Source: Cardinalis cardinalis
Lineage: Eukaryota > Chordata > Aves > Passeriformes > Cardinalidae
Length of the DNA: 64,000 nucleotides
Direction of reading: 5' to 3'
Assembly (NCBI GenBank): GCA_014549065.1
Contig: JACDOX010000009.1
Coordinates: forward strand, 11,537,188 to 11,601,187
Below, one piece after another: positions 1-13,900 of this stretch. The position numbers and the translations under genes were made by a program. Within the stretch, counting starts at the first letter, position 1. Each line of letters opens with the position of its first letter. The notes under the pieces were generated by a model. It had not been told where the DNA came from and made no database searches. It saw nothing but the letters and a program-made list of their open reading frames with translations.

Positions 1-3000
1 CTTTCCTGTGAATTACCTGGTAATACCTGAACATGTTGACAGCTGGGGCTCATTAGCACCTAGAAGATCTTGAAAGTCTGTGGTGTTGGTTTTTTAAAAT
101 TTATTATTCTATCTCTAAACAAGACGGAACATCCATTTTTTCCCCAATGTAAAAAGTCCTATTTTCCTTTAAGTAGCACCAGCTTCTTACTGGCTTGTAG
201 GTATAGTTTGCAAAAACAGTTCTGTAGCTAATTAAAGCTTGTTAACATTATTATTATTATTACTCTACCCTTGTGTTCCTGAGACAGCATAGAGAAAAAT
301 AACCTGTGCAGTTCTATACTGATCCCCAGCTATGATGTTGCTTCTCTGGTTTTCACTTTAAGCCAGTACAATTGTTCATCAAATGGAGGCATTTTGACCA
401 AAATCTAAAAGCCAGTTGCAGAATAAGAATTGCTAAATTCTGAGTGGCACTCAGTAAGTTTGCTGGCTTTTGCTTGCATTGTAAGACGTGTGTTATTTGC
501 CAGTTCTTTCTGTGTTGCAGTGTGTCCCTTCACTGTTGGTAAAATAAGCACTGTTGTTATTGGAATACATGCTATATATCATATTTTGATCCCTTTCTTT
601 TAGTTTTTGTATATCCTTGAAATTTCAAACATGAAATCTTAACACTGTTGAAATTAATGATCGTTCCTTTCATGAGGATCAGAATTTCACCCTTTGAGTG
701 GCAAANACAAAGCCTCTGTGTACTTTTTCATTAGAATTCAAGACAATATTTACAAAATGCAAGAAATAACTGATTGCAAGTGCATATGAAGTAGGACTCT
801 GGTTTGAGGCATAATTAGACCTCAGAGATATTCCTTTGCAGTACAGAGATACAGCAACCAAATGCTGCAGACTGACAGAGATTCTCAAATTCTGCAGGGA
901 ACACTTAGAAGAAAGGAATCTTCAAGTTTCATTTACAGGGGTTTTGTTTTTTGATGGATTACAATTATCTTTAAATATCTTAATTATTCGAGTACTTTTT
1001 GTGGTACTTGATGCAAAATTTTCCTGGGAAAAACCCAAAACAAACCAGAAGGGCCTTAACTGTACTGTGGGTGAAATTCCTTGCATTGAAAGAAGCCTTG
1101 TGTGAAGGCTGTGTTCTCCCAGCTGAGTTAGCTGCAATAGAGTTGAATTTTGCAGATTGATTGACTGTGTTGGCAGCTGCCAGGGTGTGCTTTTCCCTTT
1201 ACTGCCCGTGGCTATGTGGTTTGAGTTAAAAGCAGGAATTCATTTGAACCGGGTGATTGAGTGCAAANCTGAGACCTGAACTTCAACTAACTTTCCAGTT
1301 AACCCTGAAGAAAAGAGACTGGGCTGTTCAGTCTCTGTGCTCTGCAGCTTCTCCCTTTCATGAGGGACATCCCTGGAGGCTCTGGTCGTGGGTGGTTTGA
1401 GTGGCAGTTGGCTGCACCTGCAGGAAAAGCAGCTCTCTGGGGCTGACATCACCTGGGACTGCAGTGAGAATGATGTGCACACGCCCACAAACTGCAGTGC
1501 TCAGCTTCAGCCATTAAAATATATCTATAATCAACTTTAATGAGGAATAACTATATATACACAAAATGAGTCATTCCCTTCATCCTCCTTCCATTTTCCT
1601 TTCCTCCTCCTTCCATTTTCCCTTCCCACTGCTTCAAAGCAACTTAGAGGTATGATTAACTACACCCTGCCCTGCATGATTGTTGAATTGAGCATCTTTG
1701 TGCAGGTGGGAGAATGCCATCCCTTATGAGCACTGGAGGCATGAATGTATTACANGTAACATTTCTTAGAAATTAAAGGAGCATTGCAGTTGTCCTTTTG
1801 TAGTTCAGGGCATTTTGTTTTTCTCTGTTAGGGTAGGAGGTTTATTGCCATAGAGTTAAATACAGGCAAATTTTTCATCTTCCAGACTTGAGAATGTTTT
1901 AATCTTTGAGGCACACAGTGAGATTGCATGCTGCTTTTATCAGATTGGGGTTTTGGGAAGGGAGGGAGAAATTGCACTTTCCCCTTTGGCCACAAAACCT
2001 TTGAGCTTACAGGCTTCAAATAAAAAAAAAAAACCCAAACCAAACTTGAGTCCTATTACTTTTGAACTGAGCTATGTGCCTACCTGAAGGTGCTTCCTTG
2101 TACAGTATCGAAATGTCACCTGTCATGAAGCAACGGGCTTCAGCACTTCTATACAACAGCTTCATACTTGTGAGTGTCCACAGTGCCCTAGACCTTGAGC
2201 TCAGGACAGGATTGCTCTACTTCAGTTTTTTTGGTTGTTTTTTTTTTCTGAAATCTCTCCTGATTTTCTTTGCCTGTCCTGTGTGTGTCATACCCTGAGT
2301 AATTTTGCAGATGTAGTTGTGCAAACATCAGGACTCTGAGGTAAATGTAATCTTTTCACATGCACTTTTTCATTAAACTGCGGATTCATGAGTCTATGTG
2401 AAATATTTTCAGGTTTGCNAAATTAAAATCCAGATTCAGGAAATACTGTAATGCCTCTGAGCTGCTACTGAGGACTACCAGCAAGTAGTTAATGCAACAT
2501 GTTCAAAACCTNTTTCTTCTCTCCAGCGTTTCTGTAACATTGGAGGAAAAGTTCCTTGTGGCAGGTTGTGATTTCAGGAAGATGGTGGAATTTTTTGGTC
2601 CCTCCTGTAGGTTNACCAAGCACAATTTATATGTATGGAAAAAAGCCTAGAGCTAGCTGAGTCCCCTTTTCCCTGCATTTTCTCAGCNTTACTGTCAGCT
2701 GCAGTAAACTGCAGAAGAGGTTTTATTTTGGAAAAGTTCCTGAGAGACAAGGTAATTTCCAGTCACACACTCTTACTAAATTCCTAATTTTCAAGGAGAT
2801 TTCACGTTCAGTTACAGTTGAATGTCTTGGAATAGTTTTGATTAAGTTCAAATGTATCCCTGGTTGCTTCCATCTGTTTATTATTCAACAGCATATGTGA
2901 AATGTGTCTCCTCTGTCTCATTTGATCAGATGCTTTGGGGTTTTAGTGTCATTGATTTCAGTTTGTCTTCTTCCCTTCTCTGCCACATCTGCTCCAACTT

Positions 3001-4087
3001 TAGGCTGAAACAGAAGGTGATGGTCAGGGTTGGTGCCTTGGCAAGCAAATACCCAGTGGGTGGGACAGCACCAAGAAGCTCAGGGAAGCAGTGAAGTACA
3101 TAAATGTGTTGATTTTGAGCAGGGAGGGTAGTTTGCTCAAAGAGAAAAAGAATGGAAATTTTAATGAGGTGTAGAAAGCTGTCTTTAGTCTTTTTATAGA
3201 ACAAATACAGTTTGATTTTTTTTGTTCTTGCTGATGTTGTTGTTTGTTCTTGCCTCTTGTATTACATAACTGCCAAAATGCCATTGTGGATCCCAGATTT
3301 TGCCTTTACAGCCATCANTTACTGAGGTACTTGGCTTGGCAGCATCACAGGAGCTTTGTCCTGGGGCTAGAGGTCTGTTGCTAGACTTAAATTNGCATAT
3401 GTTGGTAATAATAAGTGTCCTTGCTATTTATTAGTATTTCTTTATTCTGAATTGTATTCAGCCTCACATGTCCTCACTGACAGCTATTTTGTTCCTGATT
3501 CTTGACATAAAACTGTCAGCTGTGCTGTCCCTCCAAGCCAGTCCCTTAAAATGGGTGGTCAGAATAGTGACCTTAAAACTTCTTAGCTAAAAACAATGTA
3601 AGACCTTTAGGGGAAAATCATTGCAAAAAATACCTGCTGGCTGTCTCATAAGTGTTCAGTCAGGAGGTATCTGTCACTTCAGACTTCTAGAACTATGCAC
3701 AATTCTGTGATACAACAGCAAGAAAAAGCATGGTAATTCTTATTGTGGTAGCTTCCANGATGTGCAGGCTGATTATTGTATTTCTTTTATCCAGCAATCT
3801 TATGTGGTATATTTAAAACATATGAAGAAAGAACTCTTCTTGACAGAAGCACAATATTTGATACTTTATTTTAAGCCTAATACATTANATGTTTTATTGC
3901 ATCTGGAACCCATTATATGCATCAAATATGCTGTATATGAAACCTAATATAGATCATGCAAAGCTTGTTCCACTGCAATCATATTAGCTGTACGCTGCCT
4001 TTAAAAAGATCTTTGGCCTCTCATGTTCAAAATCTGCTAATCTCTAAAAAATACGTTTTTTTTTACAAACACTAATCTGTATTTCAG
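1..4087 (+). other. BZW2: BZW2 intronic sequence at the left edge
   Basis: No exon recognised. The preceding BZW2 exon should encode the segment ending in FYK, with the first base of the split alanine codon; I could not find it here, so this stretch is most likely one intron running off the left edge. It is AT-rich and contains a short (ATT)n run near 247-262 and a duplicated polypyrimidine stretch near 1577-1626. No intact mobile element was recognised. Confidence 0.7.
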
Positions 4088-4210
4088 CTGATGTTCTGAG
4101 TGAAGAAGCTATCCTCAAGTGGTATAAAGAAGCACATGTTGCCAAAGGCAAAAGTGTTTTTCTTGACCAGATGAAGAAATTTGTGGAGTGGCTGCAAAAT
4201 GCTGAAGAAG
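4088..4210 (+). CDS. BZW2: BZW2 penultimate coding exon
   Basis: 123 bases with acceptor ATTTCAG before and donor GTATGAG after. It opens with two bases (CT) that complete an alanine codon split by the upstream intron, then 40 whole codons, and ends with G, the first base of a glutamate codon. It encodes the last helices of the W2 domain, including the WYKEAHVAKGKSVFLDQ segment and the WLQNAEE box. Confidence 0.95.
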
Positions 4211-5872
4211 GTATGAGTTCATTTGAAGAACTGTGGTAGTCTCTTTGCAAAACAAATGATTTTTTTTTTTTCACATTTTAGTTGCACCAGGATATGAAGT
4301 ATTCAGGACTTGAAATACAGCATGACCATCTCAAATGNTTCCAGGCATGCCTAAGCCTAACAACACTTGCTGCTTTTTCAGTGATTATGGTGTCCCTGTG
4401 AAGTCCTTTATTCATTGGGTACCACTTGTTTATAGATAAACTCTTTCAGCTTCTGCAGGGAGGAACTCTGCNCTGGTGACAGCATCAAGTACCTTGGTGC
4501 TAACACCTGCAGCCAAACAGTTTTCTGTCTCAGTGCCTTTTTTGCTCTTGTCATGTTTAATGGCACAGAGCATGAGCTTGCCTGCACCCTGGCTCTTGAA
4601 ACTGGCTTTAGCTGAATGGTCAGGTTAACATTATGTGGTCTGTATTTGCTGCTTTAAAATGGTTATTTAGAAGGGGAACTAGTTTCTTTAGTCCTTAACT
4701 TGGTTTTCCTCATGTTCTTGATAGGAAAATACTTATACTGAATAAGTTACCTTTTTTTAGCATAGGAAAAAAAAGTCCCCATCAGTTGGGAAAGTAAATA
4801 AGTAAATCCATGTGTAATAGATATGGATAGAATTATTAGGGTCCNTTTGCATCCATTTAATGTAATTTATTTTATAAACTTGGAGGAAATATGCACTAGG
4901 AACAGATAAAACNTAGCAGCAATTCACATGTTCAGGCAGCAGTATAAAAATGGCAGCTGCTTTCACACTTAGATTTTGGATGGGCAAGCTTGGTCTAATT
5001 AAGCTTTTCTAAAAAATTTTCTGCTTGTATGCCTCGGCTGCTCTTTATTTTTATCCTTTCCTGCATGTCCCCTCTGCCAGATGTCCTTAATTACAAAGTC
5101 CAGTACAAACAGAGACAAAATGTTTCTGTAAAAACACGCAGCCCATGTTTGCCCTCAGAAATCTGATCTGTGGTGTAATGTTTGCTGGCAGTGAGCCCTT
5201 TCCTGTCAGGTGAGCACAGAAATATAATATGATGCAAAGTAGCTTTAGGTTACAAAACAAGCATGTGTACTCCTGCTTCTAGGTTACTTCTACTTCTTCT
5301 GCTTCTATTACTAAATGAACTTTTATCTTATGCTATAAAATAATTTAAAAAATTGTTTTGTACATGTTTCATATTTCCTGTAGGGTAGCCTTTCTAGATA
5401 GGCTGGATGGTGATGCTGATTGATATTTGCAAAGCAAATAGTTTCAAGGGTGCTTCCTGGATGAGAGTAGTACAGTCTACNCATAGAGATTAGAAGAGTG
5501 AGCAAATAATGCTGATCCTTTATTAAACTCAGCTCCAGTACACATTGTGGCTCTGTAGATGAGGACCAGAATCATTCATAGCAACATGGTGAAAATTTCA
5601 GTGACAGATCCGTAAATGAAGAGCTCATCATGGAGGGCAGCATAATAAACCTTCATCTCCTGAAGCTGTGTGTTTCTTTCTTGTTTTCTCTGTTTGATCT
5701 GCCAGCCTTTTCTACGAAGTACTAGGTGTGGTGAAAATTTTAATTTTCCTTTTGGAAGGATATCTTGTTATTTTTATATAATTACTCACATCAGTGTCCT
5801 TGTGAGCAACCTACATGAANTGTTTCACTCTCTTCTCTTCCAGAGTCGGAGTCTGAAGGGGAGGAGAACTGA
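4088..5872 (+). CDS. BZW2: BZW2 (eIF5-mimic protein 1), 3'-terminal part: last two coding exons
   Basis: Two spliced exons (4088-4210 and 5844-5872) encode the last 49 residues of BZW2, plus two bases of the codon before them. Seen: the first exon reads from DVLSEEAILKWYKEAHVAKG through KKFVEWLQNAEE, and the second completes E-SESEGEEN before TGA. This is the end of the W2 (eIF5C-like HEAT) domain with its acidic/aromatic box and the acidic tail typical of BZW1 and BZW2; SEGEEN fits BZW2. Known of the family: this cytosolic protein mimics the eIF5 C-terminus, binds eIF2 and eIF3, competes with eIF5 and tightens start-codon choice. The full protein is about 419 residues, so most of the gene lies left of the window. 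Splice sites are TTTCAG/ and /GTATGA, then TTCCAG/. TSPAN13 follows on the same strand about 18 kb downstream, as in human. Identity is near certain from sequence and synteny. Confidence 0.96.
4211..5843 (+). other. BZW2: Last BZW2 intron
   Basis: A 1,633-base GT-AG intron between the two BZW2 exons. No other exon, RNA gene or mobile element was recognised; the small open frames on either strand look like chance. Confidence 0.85.
5844..5872 (+). CDS. BZW2: BZW2 last coding exon
   Basis: After the acceptor TCTTCCAG, 29 coding bases complete the split glutamate and add SESEGEEN before TGA at 5870-5872. The acidic tail follows the aromatic/acidic box. It is short, so an ab initio predictor could miss it, but the phase matches the exon at 4088-4210 exactly. 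Confidence 0.94.
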
Positions 5873-6305
5873 GGTGGTTCCACACAGCACAGTCTCAATC
5901 TAGGTTAATGCCAAATGCGCTTGGGAATGCCGTACTGTTCAAGCAAAGAGGCTTTACTTCAGTGTCATACAGAAAACTATAGACTAGACTTTCCTTTTGT
6001 TTAGAAGAATAAAGGTTTTTAATGGAGCCCTGAGGCATTAGATGCTTTACTTGGGACTCTACCTCTGGCTCAGTGTACACTAACTTAGGCAAAGACATTC
6101 AGCAAGGAGCCATATAGAAAAAGTGAAATGAAATACTTATGGACTCCTTTTTATTAACGGTCTTTTTCAGGTACTATGGTATATGAACACTCCAATTTCT
6201 GTTTATAGAACTGTTTGGTCTGTGTTTGTAGCTCAATATTGGCTTGTGTATGTGATTTGACACCACCACATTTTTTTGAATAAATGGCTTTTATATCTTA
6301 GTTTT
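5873..6305 (+). other. BZW2: BZW2 3' untranslated region (predicted)
   Basis: Sequence from the BZW2 stop codon to the most likely poly(A) site. It contains an earlier AATAAA at 6008-6013 that could give a shorter mRNA. The 3' limit is inferred from the stronger signal at 6279-6284. Confidence 0.65.
6279..6284 (+). terminator. BZW2 polyadenylation signal
   Basis: AATAAA about 410 bases past the BZW2 stop codon, followed within 20-45 bases by a GT-rich stretch (around 6301-6325) resembling a CstF downstream element. The site at 6008-6013 is an alternative, but its downstream sequence is less GT-rich. Confidence 0.6.
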
Positions 6306-9300
6306 GTGTTATTAGTGTGTATGTAAAGTTCTAGCTTGCCAAAGTTTTTATGATTCTTCAAGTAAAAATTACACAAGAATGCCAACAGGCTATTTTCATA
6401 CTTCTTTCTCAAAAAATCAGCAGCTGTAGGGATCACTGCCAGATCTTTATTCCCATCCTTACATACAACTTTGGACAGATTAACCATATTCCNTAACAAA
6501 TATTGATTCATTCTGTTCCTTAATTCAAAGAAGATATACAGGAACAAATCTGTGGAGTCCCAATTTTGCAGGTACAGTTTATGCAAATGATATATAGAAT
6601 AATATGTTCTGCTCAGTTCAAACTACNCTCAGTTATTGGTGGCTGCTGAATTTAGAAACAGAAGTTGTCTCATTTTAGAAGAATTAGCTTCGAAACATGC
6701 ATGACTACAAGTCATTGCATGTGAAATCTGAAATTTATTTACATCACGTNAAGAAAAGCCAGGCTTGTATTCTTACAGAGGAAAAGCATGACAGGACATA
6801 ATCAATTAATGAAGTGTTGCATTTTGTCATTAGAAACCAGTAAGCTAGCAGATAGTACAGATCTTTCTGAGGGAAAGTCAACACTTCATATAAACCACAG
6901 ATGATTCTCAGTACGTATCTAACTTTACTGTAAACAGCAGTTAGCAATTGGAAATCAAGTGCTGTTGAGTGCCAGCTTTCCATCCACTGCAATTTATTTT
7001 CCCAACCGGTATCGATCTTTGGAAGGGGAAATATGTCATGGTGATGTTTCCAGTAAGTTTGAGAAGACCAGAGCCAGTCACATTAAAAAGCAGAACTGAT
7101 GCATTAGTTGCATACTTACCATTTTAGTCCTTGTCATTACAGAAAATAAATTTGCTGGGCATGAAAACACATGCACAAAACTCTGCAGCTGTGACATGGT
7201 AGTAACTGAGTCACTGATACGCAGCCACTATTGCTAAAAACATCTTAAATTCAAATTTGCTGTTTCCTGAAGTACTAATGAATATTTAGTTTGGTGTACG
7301 TACAACCACTTTTCTGTATAATCTTAAACTTGGGCTGATTTTGAAGGTGCCAGTCGCGAGTAGAGTGCAGAGATCACAATCCCATTTCCCCACTCTGAGA
7401 CTGCCAGGGAGAGCCAGGCACGGCAGGCTGGGCCATCTGCTGGAGACAGAAATCATCNGCTGCAAGAGGCTCTGTGAGGCCAAGGGCAGCAGATCTGGGA
7501 TGCCTGCTGCCCCTGTGCCCACAGCACACTGCTGCTGCAAGCAGAGCTGGGTGGATCCACTGCACTGAAGTTCAGGTGCCTCCAAGTCAGGCACCCAGTG
7601 ATGGTTTCAGGTCCCTGCCAAGTTGAGATACTCTGTGACTGCTGACACAGTTGTCCTAGCTCCATTTATAGACATTGTGTTGGAGAGAAATGGGTGTTTT
7701 TAGCACAGGGCTGNTGCCCAAGTTGAGACTTGTGATTTAGAGCATGGTGAGGAGTTTCACTCTTGGCTGACGGGAGTTGTTCACTTTTCAGTCACACAAT
7801 GCCCAAAACTCTGCATCTTCTGTGTTCATATCATGCCTAATGTGTGGCTCTTGGGAGCCCTTCTCAGNTTACCCTCCTGCAGGAAAATTATTAGGCACTA
7901 ACAGTTTCTCAGTCTAGTTTTCAGGAATTTTTCCNACTTAATCTGTGAGATCAGATGGGAACTTACATGTATATTTTTTCATCCAGCATTTCACATATAT
8001 GCTGGTAACTGAGCTAGGTAGGGGCACAAGTACAAATAGATCTGGTTTGCATCAGACTGAATATCAGTACAAAAGTGTGTAATAATAAGGTTTTTCAGGA
8101 AACCTGTAGATTAGAAGCTGGGCAGAGCTTTTGATATGACTCCCTTCAGGCAAAGTGTCCATTCCCTTGAAGCCTTCAGAGAGTCTACATTTCAGTTACA
8201 AATATTCCCAACCNAAGGCATTTCTTCAACACAGCTCTTGAATTAGTGTTTCTCTGCTAAAGAAATCAAAGCTACAGTCAGCACCAAATACATGTTTTAA
8301 ATATGGACTCAGTTGTCTTGTAAAATTAAAAAGATACTTTATAGAAAATGTGCTTCACATAACATTGCATTCAATTTTGAAACTGCTATTTTAAGGTCAG
8401 AACTGTGCATCTTTTACTTTACAATAAATTGCAATAGAGTGCATTTTAAAATGGGGATTGCTGAATTTGAAGGTGATTCTTCTGTTCTGGCCTCTCCCTG
8501 AGCTTTTAACTAAGAAAGCCAAGTACATTTCTTTAAAACATTCCTCTGGCATACAAATGCTGTCCAGGAGAGAGACCACATCATCCTTGGGATGATGCAA
8601 CAGTGGTTAAAGCACTGGTTATGAATCTGACAAAGTTCCTATTTCTTGCTGCTCCAGCTACCTTATTGCATTGCAGGCTTGTCCAACTATGTCAAGCCCA
8701 CTGCAGCCAGTAATCCCACAGATCACAAACCATCACTGAGCTGATGCTCCCTGCATTGTTTTCAACAGCAATCCTACTTCACCCTTACCATGCTTTGGCT
8801 GATATTTACCCCCAAGAAAGTGATGACCTGCTGTGCCAGCATCTCCCTTTTCTGCTTGGCCAGCACATCCCAAACTCAGCAGCCAGACCTGTGCCAAAAA
8901 CTCCCCAAACTCATCCCTATGGGAGCTGCAAACTGGCTGAGCAAGGAAGGCATTTAACACCCAGGGAAACCAGCATCTGCCAGGTGAGAACCCCTACAGG
9001 ATCCCAGGGTCCAGTCCATGACCACACTCAGGAGAGGAAAGCATATGTAGGTGGTTGTGTGTGTACACAGTTAAGATTTTTGCACAAAAGTGGCTCTTCA
9101 GGCAATATAGAGCCATTTTCTCAAGTCTTTAAAAGCCTTCTCCCCCCCCAGTCCATTTAGTGACAAGGTAGCATTAAGCAATGCCTCATGAATGGGTGTG
9201 GGAGTTGTGTTTGCCTTCAGTGCTGCCATAATCCACAGTTTAACAGCAGAGCTCTGATAGAACGAGCACCCATGCACTGAGTGAGCAGCACTGAGGGGCT

Positions 9301-10903
9301 GATGGACCAGGGAGTGTTGGAGGCCCTTCCTCCACACTCCAGCTAACACAGGCTGAGGGTGGCTGGAGCAGCTCTTTGTGGGGCTCCCTCTCCCAGCACA
9401 GCTCCCCAGGGGCGCTGCCTGGGTCAGGGCACTGACAAGCAGCTTTGGTGTTTCATTAGCAGCAAGAAACAAACTGCTTCATGTCTGTATTTGAGCAGCA
9501 CAGCTTTATTTCAGGGCATTTTTTGTGCCCTTCAGCAGTGACAGCACTTTAAGGCAAGCAAGGAGCAAGAAAAGGTGGCCCAATCCTTTATGTTCACTAA
9601 TGTAAGGGTGTAGGGTTGCTGAACTCTGATTTCTTGCTCAAAATGTGACCTACCAGAACCAGTGGGTTCAGCCTAGAGTGGCTGCAGATGGGGGACATGT
9701 GGTGAACCAGTCATGCCAGGTTTGTCTGAACAGCATTTGGAGAATAAAACCTGTTGCTCCCAAGCATGCTCTTAACTGAGGCACTAAGCTCCTGTCATGT
9801 TCATGGACAAGAATAACTACCTTTAAAATCACATTTGCACTTAAAAATGGTGATTATCTAAAATCAGTCTTGTGGGCTAGGACAAACCAGTCCTTCCTCA
9901 AAAAGAGCCACAAATAACATTACATGGGTTAATTGCAGCAACCATTCAGCTCTCACTGAGCTATGCTGGTTATTAAGAAGCAAAATTAGGACAAATTACA
10001 TAAGTATATATTTTCCAAAAAAAGCCACATCTTTTGATTTTGAAGGGGGAAAAAATGTAAGAGTTGACTTCTTCCACTTTTCCACCAGGCTTTTGGCTTT
10101 GTTTTTGCTATGATATTTTAAGTTAGTTCTTGCTCCTTACCAGCCCCATAGGCCTTTATAGCTTCATGTAAATGAAAACAAATCCCAGGAGGGGAAGTTC
10201 TGCCAACACCTGCAGAAGATACGATTCAGGCAGGCAAACACTCCTGGGCTGTGCATGTAATCTATATTTGGTACGTGTCACAGAGCCACTGCACTGGTGT
10301 CCTGGATGACTAAAATAGCTCACTTGCTATTTTTTTCCTGGCAGGAATCTGATTAACACCACAGTGACAGCCTCACTTTCCTCCCACAGAGGCCTGGTAG
10401 CTCACATCACACCACACACTAGCAGGGGGTTCAGCTGCTCCTTTTCAGTTTCCCAATGTTATTATTCCCTGATGAGAAAGAAGTCCTGAGCTTACAAAAG
10501 CTCAGTAGGAGCTGTGCAGGTTCAGTCTCACCTCAGCACTGCTCCCTGCTGCCCTGGGGCCCCAGGGGCCATGNTGGGAGAGCAGTGTCCTTAGTGCTCA
10601 TGGCAGGAGATCAGGATTAGGGAGTGAAGGGGACGTGCTTGTTTTCCCGCTGCCTGTCCCACACGGGGGCAGGACAGAATTGCACTTGTCACTCTCANCC
10701 ATCAGCAAGCAGCACCCACGTGTGGCTCTGTTTCCAGACATACAGGATGTGTCCCCACCCATGGACAGGCTTTGCTGGGCAGTATAGAGGGAAGAGGCAA
10801 GTGCTGGAGCTGCTAATATAACCCAGCTGTAGACTGACAGGTAGCATTTGGGTACCTGGATCTGTCTCTCCCGTGGCTGCCAGAAACTCAATAGCCTCAG
10901 CCC

Positions 10904-10971
10904 AAGTGTCTCAGATAAGAGTTCAATGTTAACAACTAAGTGTCTCAGATAAGAGTTCAATGTTAACAACT
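10904..10971. repeat. 34-bp tandem duplication, two perfect copies
   Basis: A 34-base unit beginning AAGTGTCTCAGATAAG occurs twice head to tail (10904-10937 and 10938-10971) with no mismatch that I can see. The identity suggests a recent duplication, and possibly copy-number variation among individuals. Confidence 0.92.
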
Positions 10972-13900
10972 GCTTGCTGTGCCCTGCACTCACCACAGCT
11001 CTTCTACTGATGGTGTTACAAGATTCAAGTGCTGTTCAGCACCCTTCACCCCACAGGACTGCAGGGAAACGGCAAACTGCTCTGGAACATCACCAGCAAG
11101 GAGAAACGCACCCTGAACACCAAATTTCGCTGATTTAGGAACACACATGAAGAAAAAAAAAAATTGATTCAATCCAGTGAACAAAAGATTGTATCATGGC
11201 AACTTCATAACAAGAAGATACATTTGTTTTGCACTGCATCTCAAAGTGCATCAATTACCTGAGATTTTTCTGTTTATTTTTCCCTGATGAAATGGGCTAA
11301 CATAGCACTCTCCATATCATTACTGCTTATTGCTGGGATATTTGCATAGCACTGACAGCCACAAATTATGCTAGAAGAAATAACAAAACAGTATTGTTGA
11401 TGTATCCCAGGATATGATCAAAATAAGGGTTTTAGCCAGACCTATGTTATTAAACCCAGTAGTCTAGCTGGGAAAAATCAATAAGCTTTCAGCTATACTT
11501 CCTTGCACAGGTCCAAAATAGAAGCAGCAGCCTTGAAAAAATGAAAACTGACTGTGAAAAACTGATCTAAAATTCAGTTAGATTTGTATCAGTAAGACCA
11601 CCCGAGAGAAAATAGATGGTATCTGTGACACTGAAGGAGATTCTAAAGGGAAATGAGAAAGCAGATAATTTACAATTTGTGGAATAAGTAGGATAGTCAG
11701 TGAAAGAAAAGGTAAGAAATTGTCACAGAATCTCTCTCTTTTATTGATGGCATAGGTAGAGAAGGTGAAGTTATCATGAGGCTTGCTGCCCATCCCTACA
11801 TCAACTCTGTTCCTTTCAGTCCCTACAATCCAGGCCCTTGGGATAACAGCATTGCAAAGACATCTTCTGAAAGAGCCTGGAGATGACACTCAACTCCACA
11901 ACCAGAAATTTTTCTGATGTCAAGAAACAGAAGCATGGAAGACCTGGAAGATTATACTTACTTCTCCCACCTTTTCAAAATAAACCCCAGTTTTCTGTGA
12001 TTTTATCAAGACAATGGTATTCTGTGATTAATAGAAACAACCGTTTTTTTTTTCTTCTTGTTATCACAGACTTTGTATCTTCTGCATTTTGCTTTAAGAA
12101 ATTAGTTAATCCAGAAAATTGAACCTGTAAAGCTTTTCCAGAAGAACCCATTAATGTTGATTTCTAATCAAAGGGTATCTCATCCTGTTTCCAGATGAGA
12201 AAGTCCTGATTTCTCTCTCCCATCACAAACCACATATAATTCAATAAATCCAACATGGAAATATCTTCTGCTCCCAGACAGATCGCCTCTCACTTACTGT
12301 GGTTTCTTACCTTCCCCCAACCTCACAGGTTGGCCCAGATTTCCAGAAAGAGTGGGAAAGCATTTTGTCCCACTCAGCTGAACTTCTGGACCTGCAACCA
12401 GAGCTGTCTGCTCTGAGTCTGTGCAGAGACACGTCCTGAGCCCCTCACCTGGAGGAAGGAAAGGGGATCCCCCTTTCCCAGGGGCTGAGGCAGGCACCAA
12501 AGCCACGGCTTCAGCCCCCTCTGGGTGTCCCTCCAGCTGGCACACAGCCTCCCTGCCGGGCCCAGGGGAAGCAAAGCACATGAACCACATCTGGCACAGC
12601 TCCGCTGCTCCGCAGGGAAATGTGCGACGGTACTAAAATAATCACAGCAGCCAGACTTGTAGGGATGCAGTCCCTAGAGATCCCAAATAGGCCAGCAGCT
12701 TGTCAGGGGAAATGTCAGCAAGCACTCCAAAGACAGAGACAGAGAGCAAAAGAGAGGTAGCAATCCCAATAGAAGTATAGGACACAAAAAACAGGACAGA
12801 AAGATAATTCAGGATACCTGCATCATTCAAGGTCACGTGTTGTCCCTTCTTGCACTAAACAGCATTTATGTAACACTCCCAAGTGTTGCCCCTCTTACAG
12901 TCACACCACATCCCTGTTACTGATGAACAGAGACTGCTTTATTTTGACTTTTTTTTTCTATTTCAGCTTTTAACAGCATTTTATGCATAATCACATCCAC
13001 AGTTCTCCGTACATTTTTTTTTGTGGGGGTGAGTTTTAGTATTTTTATAATAATTGGCTATAATTTTGTGATTTTTGTAGCATTTGTGTCATGTTTATGC
13101 CATAATTTAGTCGCTGTAACAGCAATTAATTTTTTTTTAAAGAAACTTTCTTGAAACAGCAGCTCATGGTAATCCTTTAAACTGAAGGATTCTTCAGGCA
13201 AAATGCAGCTCAGATGATACAGCCACACATCTGGATGATTTATTTAAACTGAATAAAACTATCTTCCCTTCAAGTACTAAAAATCCAAATGTTTGTTTAT
13301 GCTCTGCCTGTGTGCAACTTCACCTTAATAAACTTGCATTACTAAACTTGACTAGGATGGATGAAATGCAAGAATCAGATGTAGGCAAGAAGAATCAGAA
13401 TGGATAAACCAAAGACAAGGATATATTTACTAAAGAAGTCCTAAAGCAACTGATTCTCATGACCCCAAACTCCAAATGGCTTCACCAGGGTGTGGGAAGA
13501 GGTCTGAAAGCTGTATGGGCAACTGACTGAAGAGAAACACATGGTGGTGCTGATGCTGCAAAGCAACCCTGGAGTTTTAACATGAAAAAAGCACAGAGGA
13601 AAAGTGTGGTCTTCTGGGGAACACTAATCCTCAGAGAGGAAGCAAAAGGACAGCGTCTTCCCATATCAAAGGAAGAATCCACTAGGGACAATTTTAATAA
13701 TATAGATAGGAACCTAAATGTAAACTAGAGGAAAAGCACAAAAGCACGGCCTTCTACAAACATAACAGACAGCAGAGCAACAATCTGCCAGTCCTGCAAC
13801 AGTNGGAGGTCTGAATCACGCTGTAGATGACCTTTAAGTTGGAAATTTGTTTCCATACTGAAATTCATGTTAACTTTTCTCACCAGAAGTCACTTAAAAT

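Noticed and set aside
6008..6013. Earlier AATAAA after the BZW2 stop as the main poly(A) signal.
   Set aside because: Kept only as an alternative: its downstream sequence lacks the GT-rich element seen after the signal at 6279-6284.
8744..9160. 138-codon plus-strand open frame between BZW2 and TSPAN13.
   Set aside because: No recognisable domain, no compelling splice partners or start context, and low-complexity Pro/Ser/His-rich composition expected from a GC-richer patch.
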